From Flavobacteriia bacterium (GTDB taxonomy: Bacteria; Bacteroidota; Bacteroidia; Flavobacteriales_D; Crocinitomicaceae), in assembly GCA_947446925.1 (NCBI GenBank), contig CANFHU010000008.1, positions 52,220 to 116,219 on the forward strand: a DNA stretch of 64,000 bases. Direction: 5' to 3'. Positions 56,573-63,021 of the stretch are shown here, one piece after another; the stretch's first letter is position 1, and each line of letters starts with the position of its first letter. The notes under the pieces were generated by a model. It had not been told where the DNA came from. It saw only the letters and a list, made by a program, of their open reading frames with translations, and searched no databases. Made by a program: the position numbers and the translations under genes.

Positions 56573-56586
56573 GGGGGACAAAGTTA
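56573..56586 (-). promoter_or_regulatory. pyrG promoter: -7 element TAACTTTG plus C-run at the start site
   Basis: On the minus strand TAACTTTG (56586-56579) is followed by T and then CCCCC (56577-56573), so transcription should start in or just after the C-run. The leader to the ATG at 56552 is about 20 nt. No -33 TTG was seen. Confidence 0.55.
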
Positions 56587-56712
56587 ATAGATTCGAAGGA
56601 AGGAACGAGTGAATGTTGGAATATTTTTGAACAAGTTGTTAAAAGAGGGGAAAAGTTCGGAGAAGGAGTTATAAATTATAAATTATGCTTTATGAATTAT
56701 TCTAAGTTCCAT

Positions 56713-56994
56713 CTATTTATTACCATAATGCCCCCAAAAAGAAAGAACCAGTACAATAACTTTATTGTCTTCAATTCTGTATACCAACCTATGTTTGTCA
56801 TTTATTCTTCTTGACCATGTTGGTGTCTCATAATATTTTAATTGCTCTGGTTTTCCTGTACCAGAAGTAGGGTGCTCACGAAGTTCATTCAATAATTTAT
56901 TGATTTTATGAAGTGCTTTTTTATCTCCGGATTTTTTAAAATTTTCTATGTCATTTTCAGCATCAAGTGTTAATTCAATAGCATATTTATAATC
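56713..56994 (-). pseudogene. YoeB/Txe-type toxin frame without a standard start codon
   Basis: A minus-strand frame of 93 codons runs from an in-frame TAG at 56995-56997 to the TAG at 56713-56715. Its translation fits a Txe/YoeB RelE-fold toxin: YAIELTLDAENDIENFKK at the start, then HPTSGTGKPEQLKYY, TWSRRINDKHRLVYRI and a final FWGHYGNK with the His-Tyr pair seen in active YoeB. There is no ATG, GTG or TTG before codon 35, which is far into the domain. Either a rare start (such as ATT at 56979), a frameshift from the overlapping antitoxin, or loss of the start codon is at work. It overlaps the antitoxin end by 8 nt, the normal arrangement. Confidence 0.75.
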
Positions 56995-57211
56995 CTAAAA
57001 ACTCTTTTTGATTTTCTTTTGATAATCTTTTTGTTTTACCAGATTCAATTTGTGCTACTGATCTATCAATTTTAGCAAAATACGCTTCTTCATTGAGTAA
57101 AGTTTCTTCATTTGAAGGTGCTATGTCAAATTGTATTTTCATTTCCTCCAATAAAGATTTAAGCAAAGATTTTTGCTTCGCGTTTTTCGGATATACTGTA
57201 ATACTTTCCAT
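56987..57211 (-). CDS. small antitoxin of the YoeB-like module
   Basis: 74 residues. The opening MESITVYPKNAKQKSLLKSL and acidic middle (EETLLNEEAYFAKID) are typical of Bacteroidota antitoxins placed in front of RelE/YoeB toxins. The C-terminal half (IESGKTKRLSKENQKEFLGL) would wrap around the toxin. There is no clear ribbon-helix-helix or YefM motif, so the subfamily is unsure. The gene appears intact although its partner lacks a normal start, which fits decay of the toxin first. Confidence 0.7.
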   Translation of the reverse strand: MESITVYPKNAKQKSLLKSLLEEMKIQFDIAPSNEETLLNEEAYFAKIDRSVAQIESGKTKRLSKENQKEFLGL

Positions 57212-57296
57212 AACTTTGATTTTATATTTAAAACTAAACTAATTTACAAAATTTTCTTTTATAAATTATATTCAGAATGATATTTAGAGAGATTTA

Positions 57297-57634
57297 AAAT
57301 CATTATTGTCCGATTAATTTTTATGTTCTTTTGGCTTGACCCAAAAGAACCAAAAAGTCAAGCCTGTAAAAACAATTTTCTAAAACTATGGAACATTCTA
57401 GTCATTTACCCAAACTCGCAAACGCAGTTTACTTGCCCCTTTCAGGATGCAAGACTGCTGAGCTCAGACATGGGTACATTTCCTTTCATTTATCCTTGTT
57501 TTAGTAAAATCCTTTTAAGGGCGATTAAAGTTTGTTACAAAAATCAAGTCTATCTTCTTTCTAAAACGCTAAACAACTTATAATCTAAAAGGTTTCATCG
57601 CTGATTTTTAACTTTTATCGGACAGTAGTGATTT
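57297..57634 (+). mobile_element. MITE-like element with 21-bp terminal inverted repeats and nested hairpins
   Basis: Ends AAATCATTATTGTCCGATTAA (57297-57317) and TTTATCGGACAGTAGTGATTT (57614-57634) are inverted repeats matching at 18 of 21 bases. Near the left end, two mutually exclusive stems compete: GTTCTTTTGG with CCAAAAGAAC (57325-57350) and GGCTTGAC with GTCAAGCC (57333-57364). No transposase frame is inside; an open frame of 86 codons has no recognisable family. Target-site duplications are not obvious. It resembles intergenic repeats common in Bacteroidota. Confidence 0.55.
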
Positions 57635-57669
57635 AAAATACAAAATATAAAAGTTGTTTCTTTGTTAAA

Positions 57670-58383
57670 TTACTTTTTAGATTTCCCTTTAACAGCCACA
57701 TCGGATCCTTCTGCAAGAAATGTGGATCTTGGGGATGTATCATTTAAACATGCGAAATCGGGACCATATACTTTTTGAAAATCAACATGACAGGTGAAGT
57801 CAATGGTAGGATAGACATTCCAAGTAGGGTGGGAGACTTCGTATTCGGAGGTTTTTGTATCTGAAATACGGGTGTAGCCCCAATAATGTTCTGTAATAAA
57901 TTCTTCTTCACTTCCGGTTGAAAAGGCATAGGGTTTTGCATCAGTAGTAATGCTAAAGGAATGCCATTGTTTTTTATAGAAGAATGCGTATTCGATTTGG
58001 AGTGTGGTAACTGTAATTTCCCAATGGTGGTTCATGCGCATGGTATGGTAATGCTCTTGGTATAATGTATTTGCGATGAGAGTAATAGCAGGTTTTGGGA
58101 CAATTTCTTTGATAAATACAACGCCACGTTTCCATTCGCCATTCTCTAATTTTTTCACATAAAATCGTAAGTTGACTTCTTCGAAATTAGCATGGAATGG
58201 GACTTTTATACCTTTTAATTTCGTATGTAAAAACATAAACCCAATTAAGGAAACAATACATTTACCTTCCCAAAGGTCTAGTTCTGTTCCGTATGGGAGG
58301 TATTTTTGGAGAAGATTTGGGTCAATTTCATAATTGGCCATTACTAATTTTTCCCAGCGTGCAGTTAAAAAATTCGTAGCCAT
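57670..58383 (-). CDS. DUF2071 (YqjF-like) protein
   Basis: 237 residues. ARWEKLVMANYEIDPNLLQ and LPYGTELDLWEGKCIVSLIGF near residues 30-50, then FEEVNLRFYV and RGVVFIKEIVPKPAITLIA, mark the DUF2071/YqjF family. The beta-rich fold suggests binding of a small hydrophobic ligand (acetoacetate-decarboxylase-like fold), but no function is known. It has a short basic end SKK. It is the last ordinary gene before the repeat-rich stretch and lies between the MITE-like element and the first dispersed repeat. Confidence 0.85.
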   Translation of the reverse strand: MATNFLTARWEKLVMANYEIDPNLLQKYLPYGTELDLWEGKCIVSLIGFMFLHTKLKGIKVPFHANFEEVNLRFYVKKLENGEWKRGVVFIKEIVPKPAITLIANTLYQEHYHTMRMNHHWEITVTTLQIEYAFFYKKQWHSFSITTDAKPYAFSTGSEEEFITEHYWGYTRISDTKTSEYEVSHPTWNVYPTIDFTCHVDFQKVYGPDFACLNDTSPRSTFLAEGSDVAVKGKSKK

Positions 58384-58509
58384 GATTCCAAAAAGATTAG
58401 TGAGGTGAATTGAACTAAATATACGTTATATTTTCAATTAATGGAAGTTAATTTCCAGAATATTTGTGGATTAAACGAAATGGAATTTTGTGTGTTTATT
58501 TCTTTGGTT

Positions 58510-58570
58510 AAAACTGCTAGAAACGTAAAAAAATTAGGCAAGGTATTTCAAGTAGAAATAAGGTTGTAAA
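58510..58570 (+). repeat. dispersed structured repeat, copy A (diverged)
   Basis: It begins AAAACTGCTAGAAACGTAAAA like copy B but then diverges (GGTATTTCAAGTAGAAATA in place of GGCATTTCGCGTAGAAATA). The small ATTTC/GAAAT hairpin is kept. Downstream the conserved GCTCC hairpin is replaced by a different hairpin around 58585-58620. Confidence 0.6.
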
Positions 58571-58859
58571 AGGAAGTGTATAGGTTAAAAATCCCAAATA
58601 ACTTGGGGATAAACCTGCATAAATTTCGGGTAGAGTTTTGAAATAAATTTTCTTAAAAGTTACTTAGATAAATTAAGTGTGATAAATAGAAAAATAAAAA
58701 AATAAGTATTTAATTATCAATAATTTAATTTAAAAATGTGCTTTTATTATGGTTCCAAAAAATCTAATATTAAAAATTTTGGAACGATAATAGACAAATA
58801 AAAGTGCTGGATTAACTTAGTTGCTGCGATAAGGTAAAATCCTGTACGGAGCGAAAAAA

Positions 58860-58889
58860 AGCTCCGGATTACAAATCCAGATGAGCGAG
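58860..58889 (+). repeat. dispersed structured repeat, copy A2 (hairpin half only)
   Basis: AGCTCCGGATTACAAATCC then AGATGAGCGAG: the hairpin half of the repeat, with one change that breaks a base pair in the outer stem. Minus-strand reading gives the hairpin followed by a T run. Confidence 0.6.
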
Positions 58890-58977
58890 GGCTGGAAACT
58901 TTTGTTATATCCTTGATTTTGATAAATACCAGATTTATAATTCTCCATTTTTATTAAAATTTAAATTAAAGATACTT

Positions 58978-59070
58978 CTTATTTTGAAAATAGACCAAAA
59001 ACTATAATAAGAGAGAATCTTATTTTAAAAATAGATTAAAAAATATAATAAGAGTTATTCTTATAAAAAT
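58978..59070 (+). repeat. 41-bp AT-rich tandem repeat, two copies and a part
   Basis: Units start at 58978 and 59019 (period 41) and share roughly 34 of 41 bases. Both begin CTTATTTT and contain ATAATAAGAG. A third start CTTATAAAAAT is at 59060. No coding or CRISPR pattern fits. Confidence 0.65.
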
Positions 59071-59250
59071 GCTTCGGTAGATTTCCGAAGTATGTTACAG
59101 ATTTTACGAATAATTTGCATTTTTAATTGAAAAATCAATAGTATTTGAAATCAAATTTTTCTTTTGTCTTGATATTTCCAAAGTTCAATAAGAACAAAGT
59201 AAACATCCACAGTGGCGGATAAAAACCCTAAATAACTGGATTCTCTTCTC

Positions 59251-59559
59251 CTAAAACTCAATAGAAAGTTTTAGATGACCTCCCAAGCCTTTTTCAATAA
59301 TACGTAATAAGGTCGATAAACGAATATCACTCGCATCATTTTCAATACGCGAAATGTATGCCTTGTTGGTACCACAACGCAATGCTAATTCCTCTTGGGT
59401 GATTTGTTTCTTTTTTCGTTCTTCTTGAATAAGAACACCAAGTTTAAATGTTTCATACTCGGTAGTGAATACATCTCTTGAAGAAGTGCCTTTTTTGCCA
59501 TATCGTTTGTCTAAATGATCATCAAACGTTGTGATGGCTGTTGAATTTGTTGTTTTCAT
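59251..59559 (-). CDS. HigA-like antitoxin (XRE helix-turn-helix), orphan
   Basis: 102 residues. A long charged lead (residues 1-45) precedes a Cro/C1-type helix-turn-helix with KKKQITQEELALRCGTNKAYISRIE near 52-76. A C-terminal GHLKLSIEF is typical of antitoxins paired with Gp49-like (HigB) toxins. The toxin gene should lie just upstream, but only its last third remains (59522-59614). The antitoxin is therefore an orphan and may regulate itself or counter related toxins elsewhere. It may be fed by the promoter at 59625-59632. Confidence 0.8.
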   Translation of the reverse strand: MKTTNSTAITTFDDHLDKRYGKKGTSSRDVFTTEYETFKLGVLIQEERKKKQITQEELALRCGTNKAYISRIENDASDIRLSTLLRIIEKGLGGHLKLSIEF

Positions 59560-59614
59560 CTTCGTATTCTTTTTTAATTCTTAACGCTCTTTCGATGACT
59601 AATACTCGTTCCAT
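59522..59614 (-). pseudogene. 3' stump of a Gp49-like HigB toxin
   Basis: A frame of 30 codons from the ATG at 59614 to the TGA at 59522-59524 reads MERVLVIERALRIKKEYEDE and then NN. The part IERALRIKKEYEDENN resembles the C-terminal end of Gp49/HigB toxins, where EIE-K-A-x-R-x-K-K-E-Y is common. Upstream of it the sequence has no resemblance to the rest of the toxin. Its end overlaps the antitoxin start by 38 nt. A deletion removed the 5' part of the toxin gene. Confidence 0.55.
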
Positions 59615-59624
59615 TTAATTTATA

Positions 59625-59632
59625 CAAAGTTA
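59625..59632 (-). promoter_or_regulatory. -7 promoter element (TAACTTTG) of the orphan antitoxin region
   Basis: A full TAnnTTTG match on the minus strand, 11 nt before the ATG of the toxin stump. No -33 TTG at normal distance was found. It may now drive the orphan antitoxin. Confidence 0.4.
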
Positions 59633-59719
59633 CCTAATTAGACTACAAAATCCTACAGATTTTTCAGAATTTACATACCCATCGAGAAATAAATTTAGTT
59701 CAATTTTAGTAGTAAAATT

Positions 59720-59816
59720 AAAACTGCTAGAAACGTAAAACAAGGAAGAAAGGCATTTCGCGTAGAAATACGATGGGGAAAAAAGCTCCGGATTATAAAT
59801 CCAGAGGAGTGAGGGG
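59720..59816 (+). repeat. dispersed structured repeat, copy B (full length)
   Basis: The most complete copy. AAAACTGCTAGAAACGTAAAAC opens it, GGCATTTCGCGTAGAAATACGATGGGG forms the middle and includes a small ATTTC/GAAAT hairpin. It ends in GCTCC-GGATT-loop-AATCC-AGA-GGAGT with a 3-nt bulge. On the minus strand the hairpin is followed by TTTTTTCCCC, like a terminator. Confidence 0.75.
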
Positions 59817-59876
59817 GAACTCATTGATGTGTTGCGCTTATAAAAGTAAGGGAATAAAAAAAGGAAATAAGTATCA

Positions 59877-59973
59877 AATCACCAAATAACACACATATTC
59901 GGTAATTTAAATCACTAAAATATATATATAATTGGTGATTATAATCACTAAAAATATAGTATATTTGGTGATT
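59877..59973 (+). repeat. three 33-bp-period palindromic repeats in front of the ATPase pseudogene
   Basis: Units of 31 bp start at 59877, 59910 and 59943, an exact 33-bp period. Each has arms AATCACTAAA (or AATCACCAAA) and TTTGGTGATT (or variants), so each unit is itself an inverted repeat with an AT-rich centre. The third ends on the base before the ATG at 59974. TATATTTG (59960-59967) in it is a -7 promoter match. Confidence 0.75.
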
Positions 59974-61100
59974 ATGATTAATAGAGCGTTATTTCAAAAA
60001 CTAATCGAAAAGTTTAATAAAGGCAAAGCGATTGTATTATTAGGTCCGAGACAAGTAGGAAAAACTACGTTAATAAACACATGTTTAGAAGGACAAGATT
60101 TTTTATTTCTAAATGGAGATGATCCAGAAATACGAAATTTATTAGAAAATGCTGGGGTTTCTAAATTACGTTTAATTATCGGGAAAAACACACTCATTTT
60201 CATCGATGAAGCTCAAAGAATAAAAGACATTGGACTTATTGCTAAAATGATTATTGATCAATTTAAAGAAGTACAATTAATAGTAAGTGGCTCTTCTGCA
60301 TTAGAAATCAATCAATCCACCCAAGAACCTTTAACAGGAAGAAAGTTTGAATACCAGTTATTTCCGATCAGTTGGGAAGAATTTGAAAATCATGTAGGAT
60401 ATGTAGAAGCAAACACGCAACTGGAAGAACGCCTCATATACGGAATGTATCCGGATGTGCTAAATAACAGATCGGAGGCAGGTGAAATTTTAAAGCAACT
60501 TACTACAAGTTATTTATATAAAGATGTACTATCCATTACAGGTATCAAAAAACCGGAATTATTGGATAAACTTTTAAAAGCTTTAGCCTTACAAATCGGA
60601 AGTGAAGTATCCTACAATGAATTAGCTAATCTCTTACAGATAGACAAAACGACTGTTTCTAAATACATCGATTTATTGGAGAAAGCTTACATTGTGTTCC
60701 GACTAAACAGTTATAGCAGAAATCAACGCAATGAAATCAAAAACAATCGTAAAATCTATTTTTATGATAACGGGATACGAAATATGATAATCAACAACCT
60801 TAACCCTTTAGAATTGAGAACAGACAAAGGAGCACTCTGGGAAAACTTTTTAATCTCTGAACGGTTAAAACTACAACAATACAATCAACTGTATACTAAC
60901 AATTATTTCTGGCGAACAGTTGAAAACAAGAAGTTGATTTTGTAGAGGAAACAAACGGACAAGTTACTGCTTACGAATTTAAATGGAATAGCAAAGGAAA
61001 AGCTAAAATTCCAGCAGTATTTTTAAATCAGTACAGTGCAAATGGTAAAATTATTGACAAAGAAAATTTTAGAGAGTTTGTAAGAAATGACACCATGTAA
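59974..61100 (+). pseudogene. AAA ATPase with DUF4143 domain, frameshifted near its end
   Basis: From the ATG at 59974 the frame codes LLGPRQVGKTTLI (Walker A), TLIFIDEAQRIKDIG (Walker B) and IYFYDNGIRNMI with LWENFL, typical of DUF4143. At about 60925-60932 one base is missing; the frame ends in TAG at 60943-60945. The +1 frame continues QEVDFVEETNGQ, AYEFKWNSKG and a tail to the TAA at 61098-61100. The break removes exactly the nuclease-like segment (EVDF...EFKW) from the main product, leaving the ATPase half. It could also still be made by frameshifting. It differs clearly from the intact relative at 33916. It starts directly after three palindromic repeats. Confidence 0.75.
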
Positions 61101-61349
61101 GTCCGCTCTCTATTTTCATTTTCAACTGTTAAAATTTAAATGTAATCAGCAGTCCAGCAATTCTGGAGGTGTAGGTTCTACTTTATCTCTTTGTGGAGGT
61201 AATTTATCCAACGATAAATAAGGTGCAATTTGTCCCATATATCTAATATAAGTACCAAAAATACAAATAACGGTACGTTTAATAGGTTTTAACTAATTTT
61301 TAGTTTCACAAAATTAAGGTAAAGCTTGAAAAATAAAAAGCGTACAATT
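61101..61349. other. gene-poor interval with a possible short reverse frame
   Basis: A minus-strand frame (about 61144-61292) reads LKPIKRTVICIFGTYI and then RYMGQIAPYLSLDKLPPQRD, ending PPELLDC before a stop. It has an ATG only after the first 20 codons and no family I recognise; it may be the end of a lost gene. Nothing else was seen. Confidence 0.3.
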
Positions 61350-61411
61350 AATTTCACGTAGAAATACGATGGGGAAAAAGAAGCTCCGGATTACAAATCC
61401 AGAGGAGCGAG
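61350..61411 (+). repeat. dispersed structured repeat, copy C (5' truncated)
   Basis: It contains ATTTCACGTAGAAATACGATGGGG followed by the full GCTCC-GGATT-ACA-AATCC-AGA-GGAGC hairpin. It lacks the CTAGAAACG start. Its last base is directly before the stop codon of the minus-strand antitoxin gene (61412), so it would act as that gene's terminator. Confidence 0.75.
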
Positions 61412-61987
61412 TTATAGAAACAAAAATGCTACCCCTTGATTCTTTGTTTTTAATTTTGAATAAAAATTTGGCTTATTAATTTTAGCCAATGAATCTTTAA
61501 GTCTGCTTTGTTCCATTGGAGGAATCATTGTAGGTATTAATGCTTCTAATTTAATCCCGAAGATTCGATGAATAATAATCAAATCTTTATTGCTAAATGG
61601 ATGAATACCATTCATTAACTCGGAGATATAGGATTTTGTATGTCCTAACAATACTCCTAAATCTTGTTGGTTTAAATCAAAGTCTTTTAATTTCGTTTTA
61701 ATTAGTTCCTTTCTTTGCTGTAAAAATAAACGTTCTTGTTCCGCTAAAAATTCGGCTGTATCACTTTCGTTAATACGATCTTCCGTGATTTCTGTTTCGT
61801 TGTTCCAATGTTCCTCTTCGTAATTTTGGATTAGTACGCGTAATTGGTTGTAACTTTCCGCTAATTCTGGTCGATTTTCTTTTACTAAACGAAGTTTACG
61901 GTAAAGAATTAACACACGTTCAAATTCTATTTCATCTGAAATAAAGCCTCTACGTAATACATTTTTTATATCCAATTGCGTTTTCAT
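61412..61987 (-). CDS. higA: HigA-like antitoxin with helix-turn-helix
   Basis: 191 residues. The first 90 residues are helical and charged (ERVLILYRKLRLVKENRPEL). A helix-turn-helix with LNQQDLGVLLGHTKSYISELM near residues 113-133 follows, in the style of HigA antitoxins of the longer type. The last residues, FLFL, abut repeat copy C, and the end of the protein may have been altered by its arrival. It lies 10 nt after the HigB-like gene, in the toxin-first order of higBA. Confidence 0.75.
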   Translation of the reverse strand: MKTQLDIKNVLRRGFISDEIEFERVLILYRKLRLVKENRPELAESYNQLRVLIQNYEEEHWNNETEITEDRINESDTAEFLAEQERLFLQQRKELIKTKLKDFDLNQQDLGVLLGHTKSYISELMNGIHPFSNKDLIIIHRIFGIKLEALIPTMIPPMEQSRLKDSLAKINKPNFYSKLKTKNQGVAFLFL

Positions 61988-61997
61988 CTTTTCTTGA

Positions 61998-62402
61998 TTA
62001 GTTTATCCAACTGTTACTTTTTAACCATTTACGGATAGTATCTCTATTGTTTTTAAATGTAGATGCATAATCAGCATGCGAACCACACCAAGCAATACTC
62101 GCTTCATCCTCCCTAAAATAAACACCTAATAAAATTCTATGTATATGTATATCAAAAAAGTAAAAAATTTCAACCACACAATCGGCATCTGGACGTACTT
62201 GTAGAAGTTCAAAATGATTTTTCCACGTGGCTTGTTCGATACAGACAATCAAATCATCTATCGCTACTACTAATTTTACATTTCCGATATTTTTCTTTTT
62301 TAACTTTAGTAATTTATGTTTGTGCCTAATCTCCAACTCTTTTACAAATATAAGAATTAAAGTTCTGTTTAATTTAGAACTTTTAAAATAATTATTTCCC
62401 AT
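61998..62402 (-). CDS. higB: HigB-like toxin (RelE-fold RNA-cleaving family)
   Basis: 134 residues. A basic start (residues 1-40) precedes a core with KLVVAIDDLIVCIEQATWKN. The end has IAWCGSHADYASTFKNNRDT near 108-127, where the GSH-x-x-Y arrangement is typical of HigB-type toxins that cleave mRNA on the ribosome. Length is a little above the usual 95-110 residues because of the N-terminal part; a later start cannot be excluded. The frame is open and no key residue appears lost, so with its HigA partner it looks like a working module. Confidence 0.7.
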   Translation of the reverse strand: MGNNYFKSSKLNRTLILIFVKELEIRHKHKLLKLKKKNIGNVKLVVAIDDLIVCIEQATWKNHFELLQVRPDADCVVEIFYFFDIHIHRILLGVYFREDEASIAWCGSHADYASTFKNNRDTIRKWLKSNSWIN

Positions 62403-62503
62403 TCATATATCCATTTCTTAAAGCGCAGAAATTATTCTCCAGTAGGAAATAATTAGTTCTTTTACCAAAAGATTGCATATACTTTCATTAGTTAAAATTA
62501 TAA

Positions 62504-62606
62504 CCACTAGAAACGTAAAACAAGTAGCAAAGGCATTTCGCGTAGAAATACGGTGGGGGAAAGACAGTTTACAGGTTGAAAATCCTGCACAGCGGGGAAT
62601 TCTGTA
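62504..62606 (+). repeat. dispersed structured repeat, copy D (variant 3' half)
   Basis: The 5' half CTAGAAACGTAAAACAAG plus GGCATTTCGCGTAGAAATACGGTGGGG is nearly the same as copy B. The 3' half differs: a CAGGTT/AATCCTG-type hairpin and a GCGGGG tail replace the GCTCC hairpin. It lies 85 nt downstream of the Cro-like gene. Confidence 0.7.
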
Positions 62607-62690
62607 ACAGGTATCTTAAAGTGCAGTTTTATATGAGTATAATAGATGCAATGAATGACAGATTAATAAGAATAGTATTACCTAAAAATC

Positions 62691-62921
62691 CTAATACGTA
62701 GGCCTGCCATCAGGAATAAGATTTTTTACATCCTCTTCTAATGCAGTTGCAATTTTACAAAGAGTTCTAAAAGTTGGAATTGATTTGGCTGACTCAATTC
62801 TCCTTAGATTGGTAGGTTCAATTCCAATTTTAAAAGCAAGTTCATTTTGTTTAATACCCTTATCCTTTCTTATTTTCTTTATATTACTGCAAAGAAGTTC
62901 AAGGTATTCTAGCTCTGTCAT
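62691..62921 (-). CDS. small Cro/C1-type helix-turn-helix regulator
   Basis: 76 residues, a single helix-turn-helix domain: IKKIRKDKGIKQNELAFK and then IGIEPTNLRRIESAKSIPT near residues 14-50. No partner gene is adjacent on this strand. Its promoter region abuts that of the plus-strand outer-membrane protein gene (divergent, about 100 nt). It could be a stand-alone repressor of that gene or a phage/plasmid-type remnant. Confidence 0.8.
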   Translation of the reverse strand: MTELEYLELLCSNIKKIRKDKGIKQNELAFKIGIEPTNLRRIESAKSIPTFRTLCKIATALEEDVKNLIPDGRPTY

Positions 62922-62966
62922 AGATTGCTAAAATATCTCTAAGCAACCTCTTATAAATAATCAATT

Positions 62967-62999
62967 TTGATCATTTATTAAAAATAAATAATATATTTG
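62967..62999 (+). promoter_or_regulatory. promoter of the outer-membrane protein gene, TTG-N22-TATATTTG
   Basis: TTG at 62967-62969 and TATATTTG at 62992-62999 are 22 nt apart. The leader before the ATG at 63022 is about 16 nt. Confidence 0.6.
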
Positions 63000-63021
63000 A
63001 AGAAACTTTAAATAATTAGAA

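Larger units (their letters stand above)
58384..59250. other. gene-poor interval with repeats
   Basis: No gene could be supported in these 867 bases. It contains dispersed-repeat copies A (58510-58570) and A2 (58860-58889), a 41-bp tandem repeat (58978-59070), and a stretch near 58580-58620 that can fold (AGGTT/AACCT outside, ATCCC/GGGAT inside). A 42-codon frame starting at 58441 runs through copy A and is judged non-coding. Confidence 0.5.

Noticed and set aside
57323-57583. An 86-codon plus-strand frame inside the MITE-like element
   Set aside because: It spans the hairpins and has no recognisable family or normal composition; most likely an accident of the repeat.
58441-58569. A 42-codon frame, MEVNFQNIC..., running through repeat copy A, with similar frames (RNVK...FRVEIRW) in copies B and D
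   Set aside because: The frames end at different places in each copy, are not kept in copy C, and the hairpin is better conserved than the protein. Treated as non-coding, though the shared frame is worth remembering.
58510-62606. Integron attC sites or a CRISPR array as an explanation of the dispersed repeat
   Set aside because: No RYYYAAC/GTTRRRY ends were seen, no integrase or Cas gene is present, spacing is irregular and gene sized.
62633-62701. A 22-codon frame after repeat copy D
   Set aside because: Very short, no promoter or family features; overlaps the 3' end of the Cro-like gene.
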